64,000 bases of DNA from Neobacillus endophyticus (GCF_013248975.1 NZ_JABRWH010000001.1:434001-498000); one strand, 5' to 3'. Shown: positions 30,323-39,082, numbered from the stretch's first letter. Numbers and translations are program-made. Notes: generated by a model not told the origin, from the letters alone.

Positions 30323-31384
30323 ATGACAAATAACGGCACTTTTAAAGGTTTTGTTGGAACGTACACAAAGGGTGAAAGTAAAGGGATCTACTCCTTCACT
30401 TTAAACACCAAGGAAGGGAAAATCGCAAATGTTCAAGTTGCGGCTGAGCTGGAGAATCCAACCTATCTAACCATTACAAAAGATAACCGCAACCTTTATG
30501 CTGTTGTAAAAGATGGTGATAACGGCGGTGTTGCTGCATTTTCGTTAAATGCTTCTACTGGAGATATTTCGGAAATTAATCGTGAAGTACTTGCCGGATC
30601 ACCTCCATGTCATGTCAGTGTTGATAGTGAATCCCGCTATGTTTTCAGTGCCAACTATCATAAAGGGACAGTGGAATCCCATTTAATTAATCAAAACAAT
30701 GGCTCTGTTCAACCGGTAGTTTCGATTATTAAACATGAAGGATCAGGTCCGGATCCAAGACAGGAAAAGCCGCATACCCATTATGCTGCAGTCACTCCAA
30801 ATGAGAAATTTCTTGCTGTTGTAGAATTAGGCAGCGATGCCCTCATTACCTATGAGGTAAGCGAGAATGGAGCATTAACAGAAGTCAGCCGCTTGGCTGC
30901 CAATCCTGGAAGTGGTCCAAGACATTTAGTGTTCCATCCAAACCGCAAATTTGCCTATGTAATGACAGAATTCAGTTCAGAGGTCATCTTTTTAACCTTT
31001 GATGCGGAAACAGGCAGCTTTACAGCCAAACAGTACATTTCCACCATTCCGGCGGATTTTACTGAAAACAACCAAGGTAGTGCCATTCATATTTCATCTG
31101 ACGGCCGTTTTGTGTATGCAGGAAATCGCGGCCATAACAGCATTGCCATCTTCAGTGTAAATCAAGAGTCCGGAGAGCTTACGTTTGTAGATCGCACCTT
31201 GACAGAAGGTGATTGGCCAAGAGATTTTTCCCTGGACCCGACTGAAAAATTCATCGTCACATCCAATCAAGAAACCGGAAATCTGGTACTTTTCGCAAGA
31301 GATGAACATACAGGAAAATTAACACTGCTGCAATCCGATGTTAAAGTCCCTTATGCCGTTTGTGTTAAGTTCTTAAATGTGTAG
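30323..31384 (+). CDS. pgl: 6-phosphogluconolactonase-type lactonase (beta-propeller)
   Basis: A seven-bladed beta-propeller lactonase of the YkgB/YbhE family, 353 aa. In the oxidative pentose phosphate pathway such enzymes hydrolyse 6-phosphogluconolactone. The family pattern is seen in FVGTYTKGESKGIYSF, AAELENPTYLTITKD, GSGPRHLVFHPNRKFAYVMTE and GNRGHNSIAIFSV. Start ATG 30323 has AGAGGAG upstream. It is a single gene on the plus strand. Its own terminator has been altered by insertion of an IS element (see 31406-33208). Confidence 0.9.
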   Translation: MTNNGTFKGFVGTYTKGESKGIYSFTLNTKEGKIANVQVAAELENPTYLTITKDNRNLYAVVKDGDNGGVAAFSLNASTGDISEINREVLAGSPPCHVSVDSESRYVFSANYHKGTVESHLINQNNGSVQPVVSIIKHEGSGPDPRQEKPHTHYAAVTPNEKFLAVVELGSDALITYEVSENGALTEVSRLAANPGSGPRHLVFHPNRKFAYVMTEFSSEVIFLTFDAETGSFTAKQYISTIPADFTENNQGSAIHISSDGRFVYAGNRGHNSIAIFSVNQESGELTFVDRTLTEGDWPRDFSLDPTEKFIVTSNQETGNLVLFARDEHTGKLTLLQSDVKVPYAVCVKFLNV

Positions 31385-31405
31385 ATAAATATATTTAAAA
31401 TAAAA

Positions 31406-31427
31406 AACACACGAAAATTCGTGTGTT
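31406..31427 (-). terminator. left copy of the duplicated terminator palindrome (IS target duplication)
   Basis: Arms AACACACGAA and TTCGTGTGTT flank a 2-nt AA. The identical 22 bp recur at 33187-33208, on the other side of the insertion sequence. This copy keeps the A-tract (T-tract on the minus strand: TTTTTTA) but has lost the plus-strand T-tract, so it can now stop only leftward (transposase) transcripts. Confidence 0.85.
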
Positions 31428-31514
31428 CAGATTGTAGACAAAAGGCATTTCAAAAGTTCCGATTCTGGCGCCCTTTTCTAAAATTGGGATTTTTCTGTTT
31501 GATTTTTCTTAAGG

Positions 31515-31540
31515 TAGACCCCGGCGGGGTCTATTTTTAT
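31515..31540 (+). terminator. hairpin with T-tract at the transposase stop codon
   Basis: TAGACCCC-GGC-GGGGTCTA (31515-31533) is followed on the plus strand by TTTTTAT. In that direction it is a good intrinsic terminator for transcripts entering the IS from the lactonase gene. On the minus strand no T-tract follows. Confidence 0.75.
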
Positions 31541-32898
31541 GCCATTTCTGGACTTTTCCAAGTCCATGTAGCCAACTTCTTTAAATTCATAGCAGCAAAA
31601 GTAAGCATCGCCTGCATGGACAATTTTTTAAGACCTCTTAAGGTTGTCCATCGCATACCATGCTTTTCTTTCGCATCCGCGAATACACGTTCAATTGTTT
31701 CTTTACGACGTGCATATATTATTTTATTCTCTTCTGTATGACGAAGATGTTCAGCCTCTTCAAGATATGGTTCCCAGATATGTCGTTGAATGAGCTTTTG
31801 ATGATTTTGACTTTGTGTACATTGTGCTAGAAGTGGGCAATCCTTACATATAACAGGATTAGAGATGTACTGTCGATAACCTTCCTTAGTAGTCGTTCTA
31901 TAATCCAGAACTTGTCCTTCCGGACATATGTAACAATCAAAGTGCTCATCATAGACATAATCGTGCTTTTTCAAATATCCCTCCTTTGTACGTGGTCGTG
32001 TATAGGGTAAAGCAGGGCGAATTTCATTTTCAATTAAATATTGAGCAATAGCAGGTGTTTTATATCCGGCATCAGCAGCTACAGCATTAGGTTTCCCACA
32101 TTTTTCAATGACCTTTTCAACTAGAGGCTCTAACATTGTACTATCATGAACGTTACCTGGAGTTACAATAGTCCCCAGGACAAAACCATTTCTATCTGCG
32201 GCTGCATGAAATGAATAAGCAAATTGCTTTGTCCTTTCGTCTTTTACATAGTAACCACTCTCCGAATCTGTTGTACTTTCTTTTATTTCTTTGTTTTCTT
32301 CTTTTTCATATTTATCTGGTGGGATGGGCTTTTTCCCATGTTCTTCACGATCACTATTAATTTCTGCTTGAAGACGTGCTTCATAAGCTTTTGATTCTTT
32401 CCGAACTACTTTCTTTTCGAATTTGCGTTTATTTGCACTTGCTTTAACGTGAGTTGAATCAATGAATACATGTTCCGAACTAACTAACTTTTTATCTGCT
32501 GCCTCTTTTAAAATACGGTAGAAAATTTGTTCAAATAAGTCTGTATCCTTAAAACGACGTTCGTAGTTTTTACCAAAAGTTGAAAAGTGGGGTACTTTAT
32601 CATAAAAACCAAATCCTAAAAACCAGCGATACGCCATATTTGTTTCAATTTCCTTTATCGTTTGACGCATCGAACGGATACCGAAGGTATATTGAATGAA
32701 AGCCATCTTAATTAATACAACAGGGTCAATACTTGAACGTCCGCGCTTAGTTGAGTACAAATCTTCAACCAATGAATAGATAAATGAAAAATCTACTGCG
32801 GCTTCTATTTTGCGAACCAAGTGATCAGCAGGTACAAGTTGATCTAAGGCAATCATTTCAATTTGGTCACGATTTATCTGTGTATTTTTCGAAAGCAT
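31537..32898 (-). CDS. IS1182-family transposase
   Basis: A DDE transposase of about 453 aa. N-terminal part: DQLVPADHLVRKIEAAVDFSF and the conserved RGRSSIDPVVLIKMAFIQ. Catalytic residues are expected at Asp in HVFIDSTHVKA (about residue 147), Asp in AVAADAGYKTPAIA and Glu in IERVFADAKEKHGMR. A Cys-rich stretch (CPEGQVL...CKDCPLLAQC) lies in the C-terminal half. I prefer ATG 32898 because GAGGTG lies 8 bases upstream; ATG 32907 is too close. The reading frame is intact, so the element may be active. Confidence 0.95.
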   Translation of the reverse strand: MLSKNTQINRDQIEMIALDQLVPADHLVRKIEAAVDFSFIYSLVEDLYSTKRGRSSIDPVVLIKMAFIQYTFGIRSMRQTIKEIETNMAYRWFLGFGFYDKVPHFSTFGKNYERRFKDTDLFEQIFYRILKEAADKKLVSSEHVFIDSTHVKASANKRKFEKKVVRKESKAYEARLQAEINSDREEHGKKPIPPDKYEKEENKEIKESTTDSESGYYVKDERTKQFAYSFHAAADRNGFVLGTIVTPGNVHDSTMLEPLVEKVIEKCGKPNAVAADAGYKTPAIAQYLIENEIRPALPYTRPRTKEGYLKKHDYVYDEHFDCYICPEGQVLDYRTTTKEGYRQYISNPVICKDCPLLAQCTQSQNHQKLIQRHIWEPYLEEAEHLRHTEENKIIYARRKETIERVFADAKEKHGMRWTTLRGLKKLSMQAMLTFAAMNLKKLATWTWKSPEMA

Positions 32899-32974
32899 TC
32901 CATCCACCTCTATTAATTCTCTGTAAATAAATTATACAAAAGGCTGTGTTAATGTACATTATTGATTTTTACAC

Positions 32975-33113
32975 TCTGTTGATTGGAGTGGAAGGCGGCG
33001 AAGACTCCTGCGGGAGTACGGGACAGGGGAGACCCCGCAGGCGCTGAAAGCGCAGAGGAGGCTCCCCGAACCGCCCGCGGAAAGCGAAGCCGCCTGGAAC
33101 GGAAATCAACAGA
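32975..33113. repeat. GTTGATT-end repeat nested in the insertion sequence, copy 2
   Basis: Terminal inverted repeats TCTGTTGATT (32975-32984) and AATCAACAGA (33104-33113) enclose a GC-rich, highly palindromic 139-bp block (ACTCCTGCGGGAGTACGGGA, GACCCCGCAGG, CCGCCCGCGG). It is in inverse orientation to copy 1 at 234-426 and lies between the transposase promoter side and the right IS end. Either it jumped into the IS or the IS carries it as a passenger. Confidence 0.85.
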
Positions 33114-33186
33114 CAAGTTTAATATGGCCAAACAAAAAAGACTGTCGATTTTAAACCCGAAATCCTTCGGATTTGTCGACAGTCTG

Positions 33187-33208
33187 AACACACGAAAATT
33201 CGTGTGTT
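33187..33208 (+). terminator. right copy of the duplicated terminator palindrome
   Basis: Identical 22 bp to 31406-31427. It keeps the plus-strand T-tract (TTTTTTATC) but not the other one. The original site was therefore a bidirectional terminator between the convergent lactonase and GntR genes, now split into two one-way terminators. Confidence 0.85.
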
Positions 33209-33210
33209 TT

Positions 33211-33924
33211 TTATCTTCTCATATTAATTGTCGTTACCTCAAACTTATCATACCGATGGCGGGAGAATGAGTATTCAAATGGAATGCCGTTATTCAAAAA
33301 GCCAACATGCTCGACTTCAAGAATCGGATCATCAGGCTGACATGCCAGCTGCGCCTGATCAAGTTCGTTCGGTTTACAGGCTCTAATGATCCGATGCGAT
33401 CCAGCAATACTTAAGCCTTGCTTTTGAGTAATATAGTCATAAATAGAGCCTTGGAGAACCTCATCTGTAACCCCGGGAATGAGGTGTGCAGGCATAAATG
33501 TTTTTTCAATCACATATGGCTCGCCATCCACAAGGCGTAATCGGATTAAATAATATACAGCCGTTTTCATATCAATCGCTAAATGTTCTGCCACATCTTT
33601 AGATGGAAATAAAACCTCAAATTTAATAATTTTACTCGTGATTTTTTTATCTTTGATCATATTTGTCAACCCAGTAATTTGATCGCTCATCACATTTACC
33701 CGGCCATTTTGAATCGCAGATTGTACAATAAACGTGCCATGGCCGCGTTTCCGATAAAGAAGACCCTCCACCACTAAAATGTCAAGCGCCCGTTTCATCG
33801 TCATCCTGCTGCAATGAAACTCCTTCGCTAAAGAAATTTCATCGGGAATCGGCTGGTCGATGGGATATACTCGTTCTTTAATTCTTCTTCTTATTTCTGA
33901 AGAAATAGCCTCATACTTGTTCAT
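33211..33924 (-). CDS. GntR-family regulator with UTRA effector domain
   Basis: A 237-aa HutC-type repressor. The N-terminal winged helix (residues about 1-70) has IPDEISLAKEFHCSRMTMKRALDILVVEGLLYRKRGHGTF; the C-terminal UTRA domain (about 90-235) has YYLIRLRLVDGEPYVIEKTFMP and ends FEYSFSRHRYDKFEVT. The start is ATG 33924, with GGGTGG 8 bases upstream; GTG 33936 is rejected. Such regulators sense phosphorylated sugars. No obvious target gene adjoins it; the beta-helix gene is divergent. Its stop codon lies in the T-tract region of the IS-duplicated terminator. Confidence 0.88.
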   Translation of the reverse strand: MNKYEAISSEIRRRIKERVYPIDQPIPDEISLAKEFHCSRMTMKRALDILVVEGLLYRKRGHGTFIVQSAIQNGRVNVMSDQITGLTNMIKDKKITSKIIKFEVLFPSKDVAEHLAIDMKTAVYYLIRLRLVDGEPYVIEKTFMPAHLIPGVTDEVLQGSIYDYITQKQGLSIAGSHRIIRACKPNELDQAQLACQPDDPILEVEHVGFLNNGIPFEYSFSRHRYDKFEVTTINMRR

Positions 33925-34087
33925 AAATAGAACCACCCTAGTTAAATCAAACGTCTCTCTCCATATAATAGAATACTTTACATAGAAAATAAATCGTTTC
34001 CTTTTTTATAGTTTCAACTCTTTTCGATTTCCTCTGCGGTAACATAGAAAATCATGAATAGAACAAAGTAATCATTATAAAAGAATA

Positions 34088-34105
34088 ATTATTTTATAAA
34101 ATAAT
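34088..34105. promoter_or_regulatory. AT-only perfect palindrome between the GntR and beta-helix genes
   Basis: ATTATTTTATAAAATAAT is an 18-bp perfect palindrome in the divergent region 33925-34181. It might be an operator of the GntR regulator, but A/T-only palindromes arise easily by chance. Confidence 0.25.
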
Positions 34106-34181
34106 GCATTTGTACAAGCCAGCGATATCTCTTTCTCATAACAATATATATAGTGAATACCCTTTATGAGGATGTGATACA

Positions 34182-35639
34182 ATGGCATCAAACAGCTACA
34201 TGGTTACGGATATTCCAGGAGTAGTTCTGAATGATAAAAGTAAGGCACAAAGTAATTCTGATCAGATAAACCAATTTATTAAAACAATGCCTTGGGGAGG
34301 GCAATTGATATTTCCAATTGGCACCCTTTATTGTAATGGATTGACCATTTCTACTACAATTAATATTGAAGGAATTTCGAAAACAGGATCCTATCTTCAA
34401 AACTTAAGTGCAAATCCATGCATTACCATTAATGCAGGAGTCGAAAGAGGCACCATTCGAAATATCGCTATTTTCGGAAATGGCACGCAAATGTATGGAA
34501 CAGATGCAACAAGCGGTTATGGAATCGTGTTTAATGCTGATACAGTAGTTTGGTTAATTGAAAATGTCTGGTTAAGATATCATGGCAAACATGCCATTTA
34601 TACCTATGGATTAGGAAATGTTAATAATATCAATATCATCAATTGTGAGATTGAATACAACAAGCAAGATGGTGTATATCTTGCATCTAAAGATTTTAGT
34701 AACCAAGTGAACAATATTAATATAGAAAACTGCAACATTGCTGGAATGGGCGGAAACGGTATTTCTATCTGGGGAAATAACATTAATATCAGCGGATGCA
34801 CGATTCAAGGTAATAAAGGGGCCGGAATAAGAGTTTCTTCTGATCTTTCAGATCAAAGCAGTGCCTCTGGGATCAATATTATTGGAAACTATTTCGAATT
34901 GGATGGAAATGGATTTATTGTCATAAAAGCTTCCTACCTAGCACCAAAAGCATGTTATGTTATCGGTATGACGATTGAAGGCAATTTTGGGGTTATGTAT
35001 GCTGCCAATGCAAACGCAGGGATTAATTCACTTGTCAGCATCAGCTCTAATCTTGATATTACCTCTGCAAGACAAATCAGGCAGATTCATTACCTAAATA
35101 ACAATTTTTCATCTGATACATTAAAAATAATGGATGGAGGAAATCGTCTAAACGCTGATTCCATTATTACTATTCCTCTAGATCCAGCTGGAAATAGCGA
35201 TGACACCAACTATGTCAATTTAGGAAATGCCACTATTGAGAGATTAAAAAGAACCGTGATTAATGGATTCTTTTATGCAAGAGGCACCACCTATTCTCAA
35301 ATAGGGAAATCAGATAATATCCCCAATAACGCTACTGTATCTTTCCCATTGCCGGACAACATAGCAGTCTTAAGACAAGTCTCCATTCCATATTTAAGCA
35401 ACTATATAGGTGGAACCATTCGAATAGATATTTGGGGAAGACCTAAAAATTCCACAGCAGCATATACCAGTTTATCTTCAATGTCTTTCACCATTAAAGG
35501 GTCAGGAATAGTGGATACTTCATCTGGCGGGCCTATTTCTCTATTGGGGTCCGAGGACAATTATTTCTCAATAAAAACTTCAAGTCTCTCTGGAGGGACT
35601 TATTTGAATATCGGAAATCCATTTATTGCATACACGTAA
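34182..35639 (+). CDS. right-handed beta-helix protein (pectate-lyase-superfamily-like fold)
   Basis: A 485-aa protein of unknown function. The N terminus has DIPGVVLNDKSKAQSNSDQINQFIKT and GGQLIFPIGTLYCNGLTIS, typical of the first turns of pectate-lyase-like beta-helices. Repeated short N/I/G-rich turns follow (INIINCEIEYN, INIENCNIAGMGGNGISIWG, INISGCTIQGNKGAGIRVSS). Residues from about 360 look like a separate beta-sandwich. No signal peptide or membrane segment is seen. AGGATGTG precedes ATG 34182. It converges on the end of the exopolysaccharide operon, so a polysaccharide-binding or -cleaving role is conceivable but unproven. Confidence 0.8.
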   Translation: MASNSYMVTDIPGVVLNDKSKAQSNSDQINQFIKTMPWGGQLIFPIGTLYCNGLTISTTINIEGISKTGSYLQNLSANPCITINAGVERGTIRNIAIFGNGTQMYGTDATSGYGIVFNADTVVWLIENVWLRYHGKHAIYTYGLGNVNNINIINCEIEYNKQDGVYLASKDFSNQVNNINIENCNIAGMGGNGISIWGNNINISGCTIQGNKGAGIRVSSDLSDQSSASGINIIGNYFELDGNGFIVIKASYLAPKACYVIGMTIEGNFGVMYAANANAGINSLVSISSNLDITSARQIRQIHYLNNNFSSDTLKIMDGGNRLNADSIITIPLDPAGNSDDTNYVNLGNATIERLKRTVINGFFYARGTTYSQIGKSDNIPNNATVSFPLPDNIAVLRQVSIPYLSNYIGGTIRIDIWGRPKNSTAAYTSLSSMSFTIKGSGIVDTSSGGPISLLGSEDNYFSIKTSSLSGGTYLNIGNPFIAYT

Positions 35640-35652
35640 TTTTGGAACTTTA

Positions 35653-35690
35653 CCATCCGTTTCCCCTGCTGAACGGATGGTATTTTATTG
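35653..35690 (+). terminator. intrinsic terminator of the beta-helix gene
   Basis: CCATCCGTT (35653-35661) pairs with AACGGATGG (35672-35680), followed by TATTTTATT on the plus strand. It lies between this gene and the convergent end of the polysaccharide operon, for which no separate terminator is seen. Confidence 0.8.
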
Positions 35691-35695
35691 ATGGA

Positions 35696-36793
35696 TTAAA
35701 TAATAGAAAGGTCAGCTTTCTTTGGTATTCTCCTATAGGCAGGGAAAAAATTTTCTTGAGCTTCTTGTTCATAATATTTCTCCCATTGTTCAAGCAAGAA
35801 CTTATATTGAAACGGATTATGAATTTTTTTTCCTATATTAAAATGAAGAAGACCGTCAGGATTAAATCGATACTTAAATTGAAATAATGAGTCTCTTCCT
35901 ACATGTCCGCTGCCTAGATGAAAGGTATGACACCCATTTTGTTTTCCCCAGAGGGCTGCATTATGTAGTAAAAACGTGTTACATCCTAAGTTTAAGTATT
36001 GTTTTTGAGAACAAGCCAAATGATAATGTAATACTCCATCCTCATATAAACACAATGTTGCAGCGATCATTTGATCCTCATAGAAAACTGCACCAATTAT
36101 AGACTGATCGTAGAAACCAGATAGAAGGCCTTTTATATACTCTGTTGAAAAATAGGAGTATTCAGATGCATTCAGTTTATCCATTGTTTCCTTATATAAT
36201 TGATAAAAATCTTCAACTCGTTCATATGCTTGTTCATTTCTAAAAGTCCTAAACTCCAATTGATTCTTAATGGCTTTATTAACCTTTCCTCTATGTTTTG
36301 CTTGATATTGTTTCAGAATATCTTCTTCACTTTTTGTCAAATCAATAAAAACAGTCTCCCTATCATAGGAAACATCTATACTCTCCTCCATATGCTTGTT
36401 ATTTTGAAGCACGGGATGAAATCGAATGAATTCACTAATGATATTCTCTTTTTGGCAATATTCATCAAATTCTTTTCTGAAATTTTTGATTAACTGCTTT
36501 TCTTCCACATCATAAATTGGGCCGCCATAACCATATGAAGGCGTGATAATATCGTATAAATCGCGGTCTACTCCTTCAGCAAGGAAAGGTAATCCATTTA
36601 GCTTTCTTTTAAAAAATACATAGCAAAGCTTATTTCCTTGTTCATCTTCATAATAAAATAAATGAGGATCCCCATCCCCCATACTCTGATACACGTTTGA
36701 ATACGCATGACGGTAAAAAATATCTTTTTTCGCCAGTAGATTTAACTTTTCTTCCCACTTATTCTTATCTTTATAACTGATAACCTCATACAT
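35696..36793 (-). CDS. FemAB/GNAT-fold transferase, copy 2
   Basis: A 365-aa protein of the FemAB-like acyltransferase_6 (GNAT) type. Recognisable segments are ITPSYGYGGPIYD in the N half and FHLGSGHVGRDSLFQFKYRFNP near the C terminus. It is a paralogue of the protein at 40065-41132, which has equivalent motifs in the same order. Known members transfer amino acids from tRNA or acyl groups to cell-wall precursors and sugars. The start is ATG 36793 behind GGAGG; a frame to 36814 is rejected. It is the last gene of the polysaccharide operon, directly after an ATP-grasp gene. Substrate unknown. Confidence 0.8.
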   Translation of the reverse strand: MYEVISYKDKNKWEEKLNLLAKKDIFYRHAYSNVYQSMGDGDPHLFYYEDEQGNKLCYVFFKRKLNGLPFLAEGVDRDLYDIITPSYGYGGPIYDVEEKQLIKNFRKEFDEYCQKENIISEFIRFHPVLQNNKHMEESIDVSYDRETVFIDLTKSEEDILKQYQAKHRGKVNKAIKNQLEFRTFRNEQAYERVEDFYQLYKETMDKLNASEYSYFSTEYIKGLLSGFYDQSIIGAVFYEDQMIAATLCLYEDGVLHYHLACSQKQYLNLGCNTFLLHNAALWGKQNGCHTFHLGSGHVGRDSLFQFKYRFNPDGLLHFNIGKKIHNPFQYKFLLEQWEKYYEQEAQENFFPAYRRIPKKADLSII

Positions 36794-36819
36794 ATGATCA
36801 CCTCCCATTGACATATATT

Positions 36820-37800
36820 TTAATGACTTCGATTTGTAGAGTTTATAACCATAACATCATCAAATTTAATCATGATGGATCCTTCTGGATAATTGCCAAC
36901 AGCTATCTGATTAGGCAAACCTTTTAAATTATGAATGATATTTCGAACAAAGTTTTGCCGCTCTTCATGTGCATGCGGATATCCTCCGCCAAATCTCGGA
37001 TTGATTTCAGAAATCACAAATCCTTTTTCGGTTTTAAAACAATCAATATCAATAGGGCCAATTGGTTTCAACGTATCCACTAATTTATTAATCAGTTCTA
37101 ATAACTCCTGATCGTTTACAGCTACAGATTTATCTGTTTCTCCCGCCCTCATTCTTATTTTCCTTTTACAGAAAATATTAACAGCCTTATAACTTAATAA
37201 ATCTACATAGCAATCAACCCCGTATTCACTTCCTTCTATAAATGGCTGAACAATTAGTTCACCTGAATCCTTCCATAAAGAGCAAAGTTCTTCCTGAGAA
37301 TGTATAATAGTAATTCCCATACTGGCGCTGCCGTTTTTAGGCTTCATTATTAATGGAAATCGAAGCTGATTGTTTTCAATGTCAAAAAGTATTTCACTTA
37401 ATTGTTGATAAGTCGGTACTGCCGGCAAGCTGTGTTCTTGCAGGAATTGAAAAGTACGGTATTTATCAAAGCATATATTGACAACATCTTTATCTGAAAT
37501 GATGATTTTTATATTTTCTCTCTCAAATTCCTCTTTATATTCTGCTAACAAACTTAATTCTGGGTCTATTAGACTTAATACCGCATTGATTTCAAACTTT
37601 TTGCATATTTGTTTAATATGATCAATATAAGTTGGATCAGTAATTCGGGGAACCATTTCAGCGTGGTCTGCAAAATACAAGGCCGGAGCAGATGGATCAC
37701 AATCTGTTGCTACAACCTTCCCGCCAAACTTACTTAACTCTTCTTTAAAATACCTTACCAATTTTACTCTTCGGCCGGCACTGCATAACAAAATATTCAT
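36820..37800 (-). CDS. ATP-grasp ligase, copy 2
   Basis: A 326-aa ATP-grasp protein related to the carbamoyl-phosphate-synthase large-chain fold. The N-terminal part is MNILLCSAGRRVKLVRYF with CDPSAPALYFAD. The ATP-binding core is FPLIMKPKNGSASMGI, and the Mg-binding motif is FVISEINPRFGGGYPHA. Such enzymes join a carboxylate to an amine or other nucleophile through an acyl-phosphate. It lies 26 bases upstream of a FemAB/GNAT gene, repeating the ATP-grasp to FemAB arrangement seen at 40065-42384. Substrate unknown. Confidence 0.85.
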   Translation of the reverse strand: MNILLCSAGRRVKLVRYFKEELSKFGGKVVATDCDPSAPALYFADHAEMVPRITDPTYIDHIKQICKKFEINAVLSLIDPELSLLAEYKEEFERENIKIIISDKDVVNICFDKYRTFQFLQEHSLPAVPTYQQLSEILFDIENNQLRFPLIMKPKNGSASMGITIIHSQEELCSLWKDSGELIVQPFIEGSEYGVDCYVDLLSYKAVNIFCKRKIRMRAGETDKSVAVNDQELLELINKLVDTLKPIGPIDIDCFKTEKGFVISEINPRFGGGYPHAHEERQNFVRNIIHNLKGLPNQIAVGNYPEGSIMIKFDDVMVINSTNRSH

Positions 37801-37819
37801 TTATCCTCCCTCTTATCCA

Positions 37820-39070
37820 TTAAAATACATAAAGATCTTCGTTGAAAAATTCCTTTAGACTTTCTTTTTTCCGTACAATAAAAAAACTATTTTCATCTGC
37901 AGCGACAATACTTGGTCTCTCTTTAATAAATGGCGGATTAAACACAATGGTATAGGCCCCTACATTTTCAAAAATAATATAATCACCTTTTACCGGTAAT
38001 TCCCCTTCTACATTTGATGCCAAGTAATCCTTTTCCATACAGGTATACCCTACAATGTTATAGGCAACTGTTTGAGTGGCTTCCATATTTTGTTTGACTA
38101 TTTGCATTGGCAAGTTTCTTTTATGCATCGTCGGCTTAATATTATGTACACTGCCATCCACTAGAACAAAATACTGCTCTTGTATTCTTTTTGCATCTAT
38201 TACTTTTGAAATAAAATGAAATGCATTGGCCACCATTGATATACCAGGTTCTATAATTAAATATGGTTTGCTGCTTTTATTTTCAAATTGAGTGTTCATG
38301 ACATGACATACAGCTTCGGCATAGTCATCAAAACTCGGTGTCTGAAGTTGAAAGGAAGAAGGCAACTCGCCATAAAATCCCCCTCCTATATCAATATACT
38401 CGACCGAATCCTCGATATATTGCTTTGCTAATTCACATAGCCCGAATGTTATATTTTGATAGGTTTCAACCTTTCTGTTTCTTGTAGAAAAATGCCCATG
38501 CAGGCCAACTATTTTAATAGTTTCCATTTCCTTTAAGGTTTTAACCGCATAATCAAAATCTCCATTTGATATGCAGATGCCAAATCGACTGATTTCATAC
38601 CCTTCTTGCAAATCACTTTTTTCACCATTAGAAATATCAAAGTTTACTCGTATGCCAACTTTTACGTTTTTGTATGGATACTTTAAACAATATTTTTTTA
38701 TATAATCAATTTCATATAGTGAATCAATATTTAAAATACTCTCCCCATTTAGAGCCGTTTCGATATCATCGTACGTTTTTAATGGTCCATTAAAGATAAT
38801 TTTGCTTGGGTTCATGCCGATTTTCAGAGCTAGATCATACTCTAATCTCGATACAACTTCGGCATAAGCTCCTAACTTGGCCATCTCCTTGCACAAATAG
38901 GGCAAATAGTTTGTTTTATAGGAATAGCCTATAATTAATTGTTGATATCGATTTCTAAATGCATTTTCAATTTTATTGAAGTTATTCCTTAGTTTATGAA
39001 CATCCAGTAAGTAAAATGAAGATCCGAATTCTTGCTCAAGGTCATTCATCTGCTGGCAGCTTAAAAACAT
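37820..39070 (-). CDS. PLP-dependent decarboxylase, ornithine/diaminopimelate type (group IV)
   Basis: A 416-aa alanine-racemase-fold decarboxylase. PLP Lys52 is in GYSYKTNYLPYL. The helix glycine-rich loop is YIDIGGGFYGELP, with EPGISMVANA as the phosphate-binding segment. The C-terminal catalytic motif is GYTCMEKDYL. Family members remove the carboxyl group of diaminopimelate, ornithine, arginine or related amino acids. LysA itself is normally elsewhere, so this copy probably makes a special amine or amino acid for the polysaccharide decoration. It is flanked by an ATP-grasp and a GT14 gene in the same operon. Confidence 0.85.
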   Translation of the reverse strand: MFLSCQQMNDLEQEFGSSFYLLDVHKLRNNFNKIENAFRNRYQQLIIGYSYKTNYLPYLCKEMAKLGAYAEVVSRLEYDLALKIGMNPSKIIFNGPLKTYDDIETALNGESILNIDSLYEIDYIKKYCLKYPYKNVKVGIRVNFDISNGEKSDLQEGYEISRFGICISNGDFDYAVKTLKEMETIKIVGLHGHFSTRNRKVETYQNITFGLCELAKQYIEDSVEYIDIGGGFYGELPSSFQLQTPSFDDYAEAVCHVMNTQFENKSSKPYLIIEPGISMVANAFHFISKVIDAKRIQEQYFVLVDGSVHNIKPTMHKRNLPMQIVKQNMEATQTVAYNIVGYTCMEKDYLASNVEGELPVKGDYIIFENVGAYTIVFNPPFIKERPSIVAADENSFFIVRKKESLKEFFNEDLYVF

Positions 39071-39082
39071 GCAAACCCATCC

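Larger units (their letters stand above)
31428..33186 (-). mobile_element. IS1182-family insertion sequence
   Basis: A 1759-bp element flanked by a perfect 22-bp target duplication that is itself a terminator palindrome. Ends are imperfect inverted repeats: CAGATTGTAGAC at 31428 and GTCGACAGTCTG at 33175-33186 (10 of 12 match). It encodes one intact transposase. Near the right end lies a 10-bp inverted repeat AGACTGTCGA/TCGACAGTCT enclosing a second hairpin (AAATCC/GGATTT), and between it and the transposase gene a GTTGATT-end repeat is nested. The perfect duplication and intact transposase suggest a fairly recent insertion. Confidence 0.9.

Noticed and set aside
32949..33270. ORFs of 80 and 95 codons near the right end of the IS
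   Set aside because: They run through the nested palindromic repeat and the duplicated terminator; arginine/alanine-rich translation is typical of GC-rich repeat DNA.
34130..34150. Sigma-K or sigma-E promoter before the beta-helix gene (CATAACAATA)
   Set aside because: The -10 like string has the wrong internal spacing and no matching -35 was found.
36820..37800. Carbamoyl-phosphate synthase or PurK
   Set aside because: Only a single ATP-grasp unit of 326 aa without synthase or carboxylase partner domains, and the context is polysaccharide genes.
37820..39070. Housekeeping diaminopimelate decarboxylase LysA
   Set aside because: The fold is the same, but the protein is divergent and embedded in the polysaccharide operon; a specialised role is more likely, although activity on DAP cannot be excluded.
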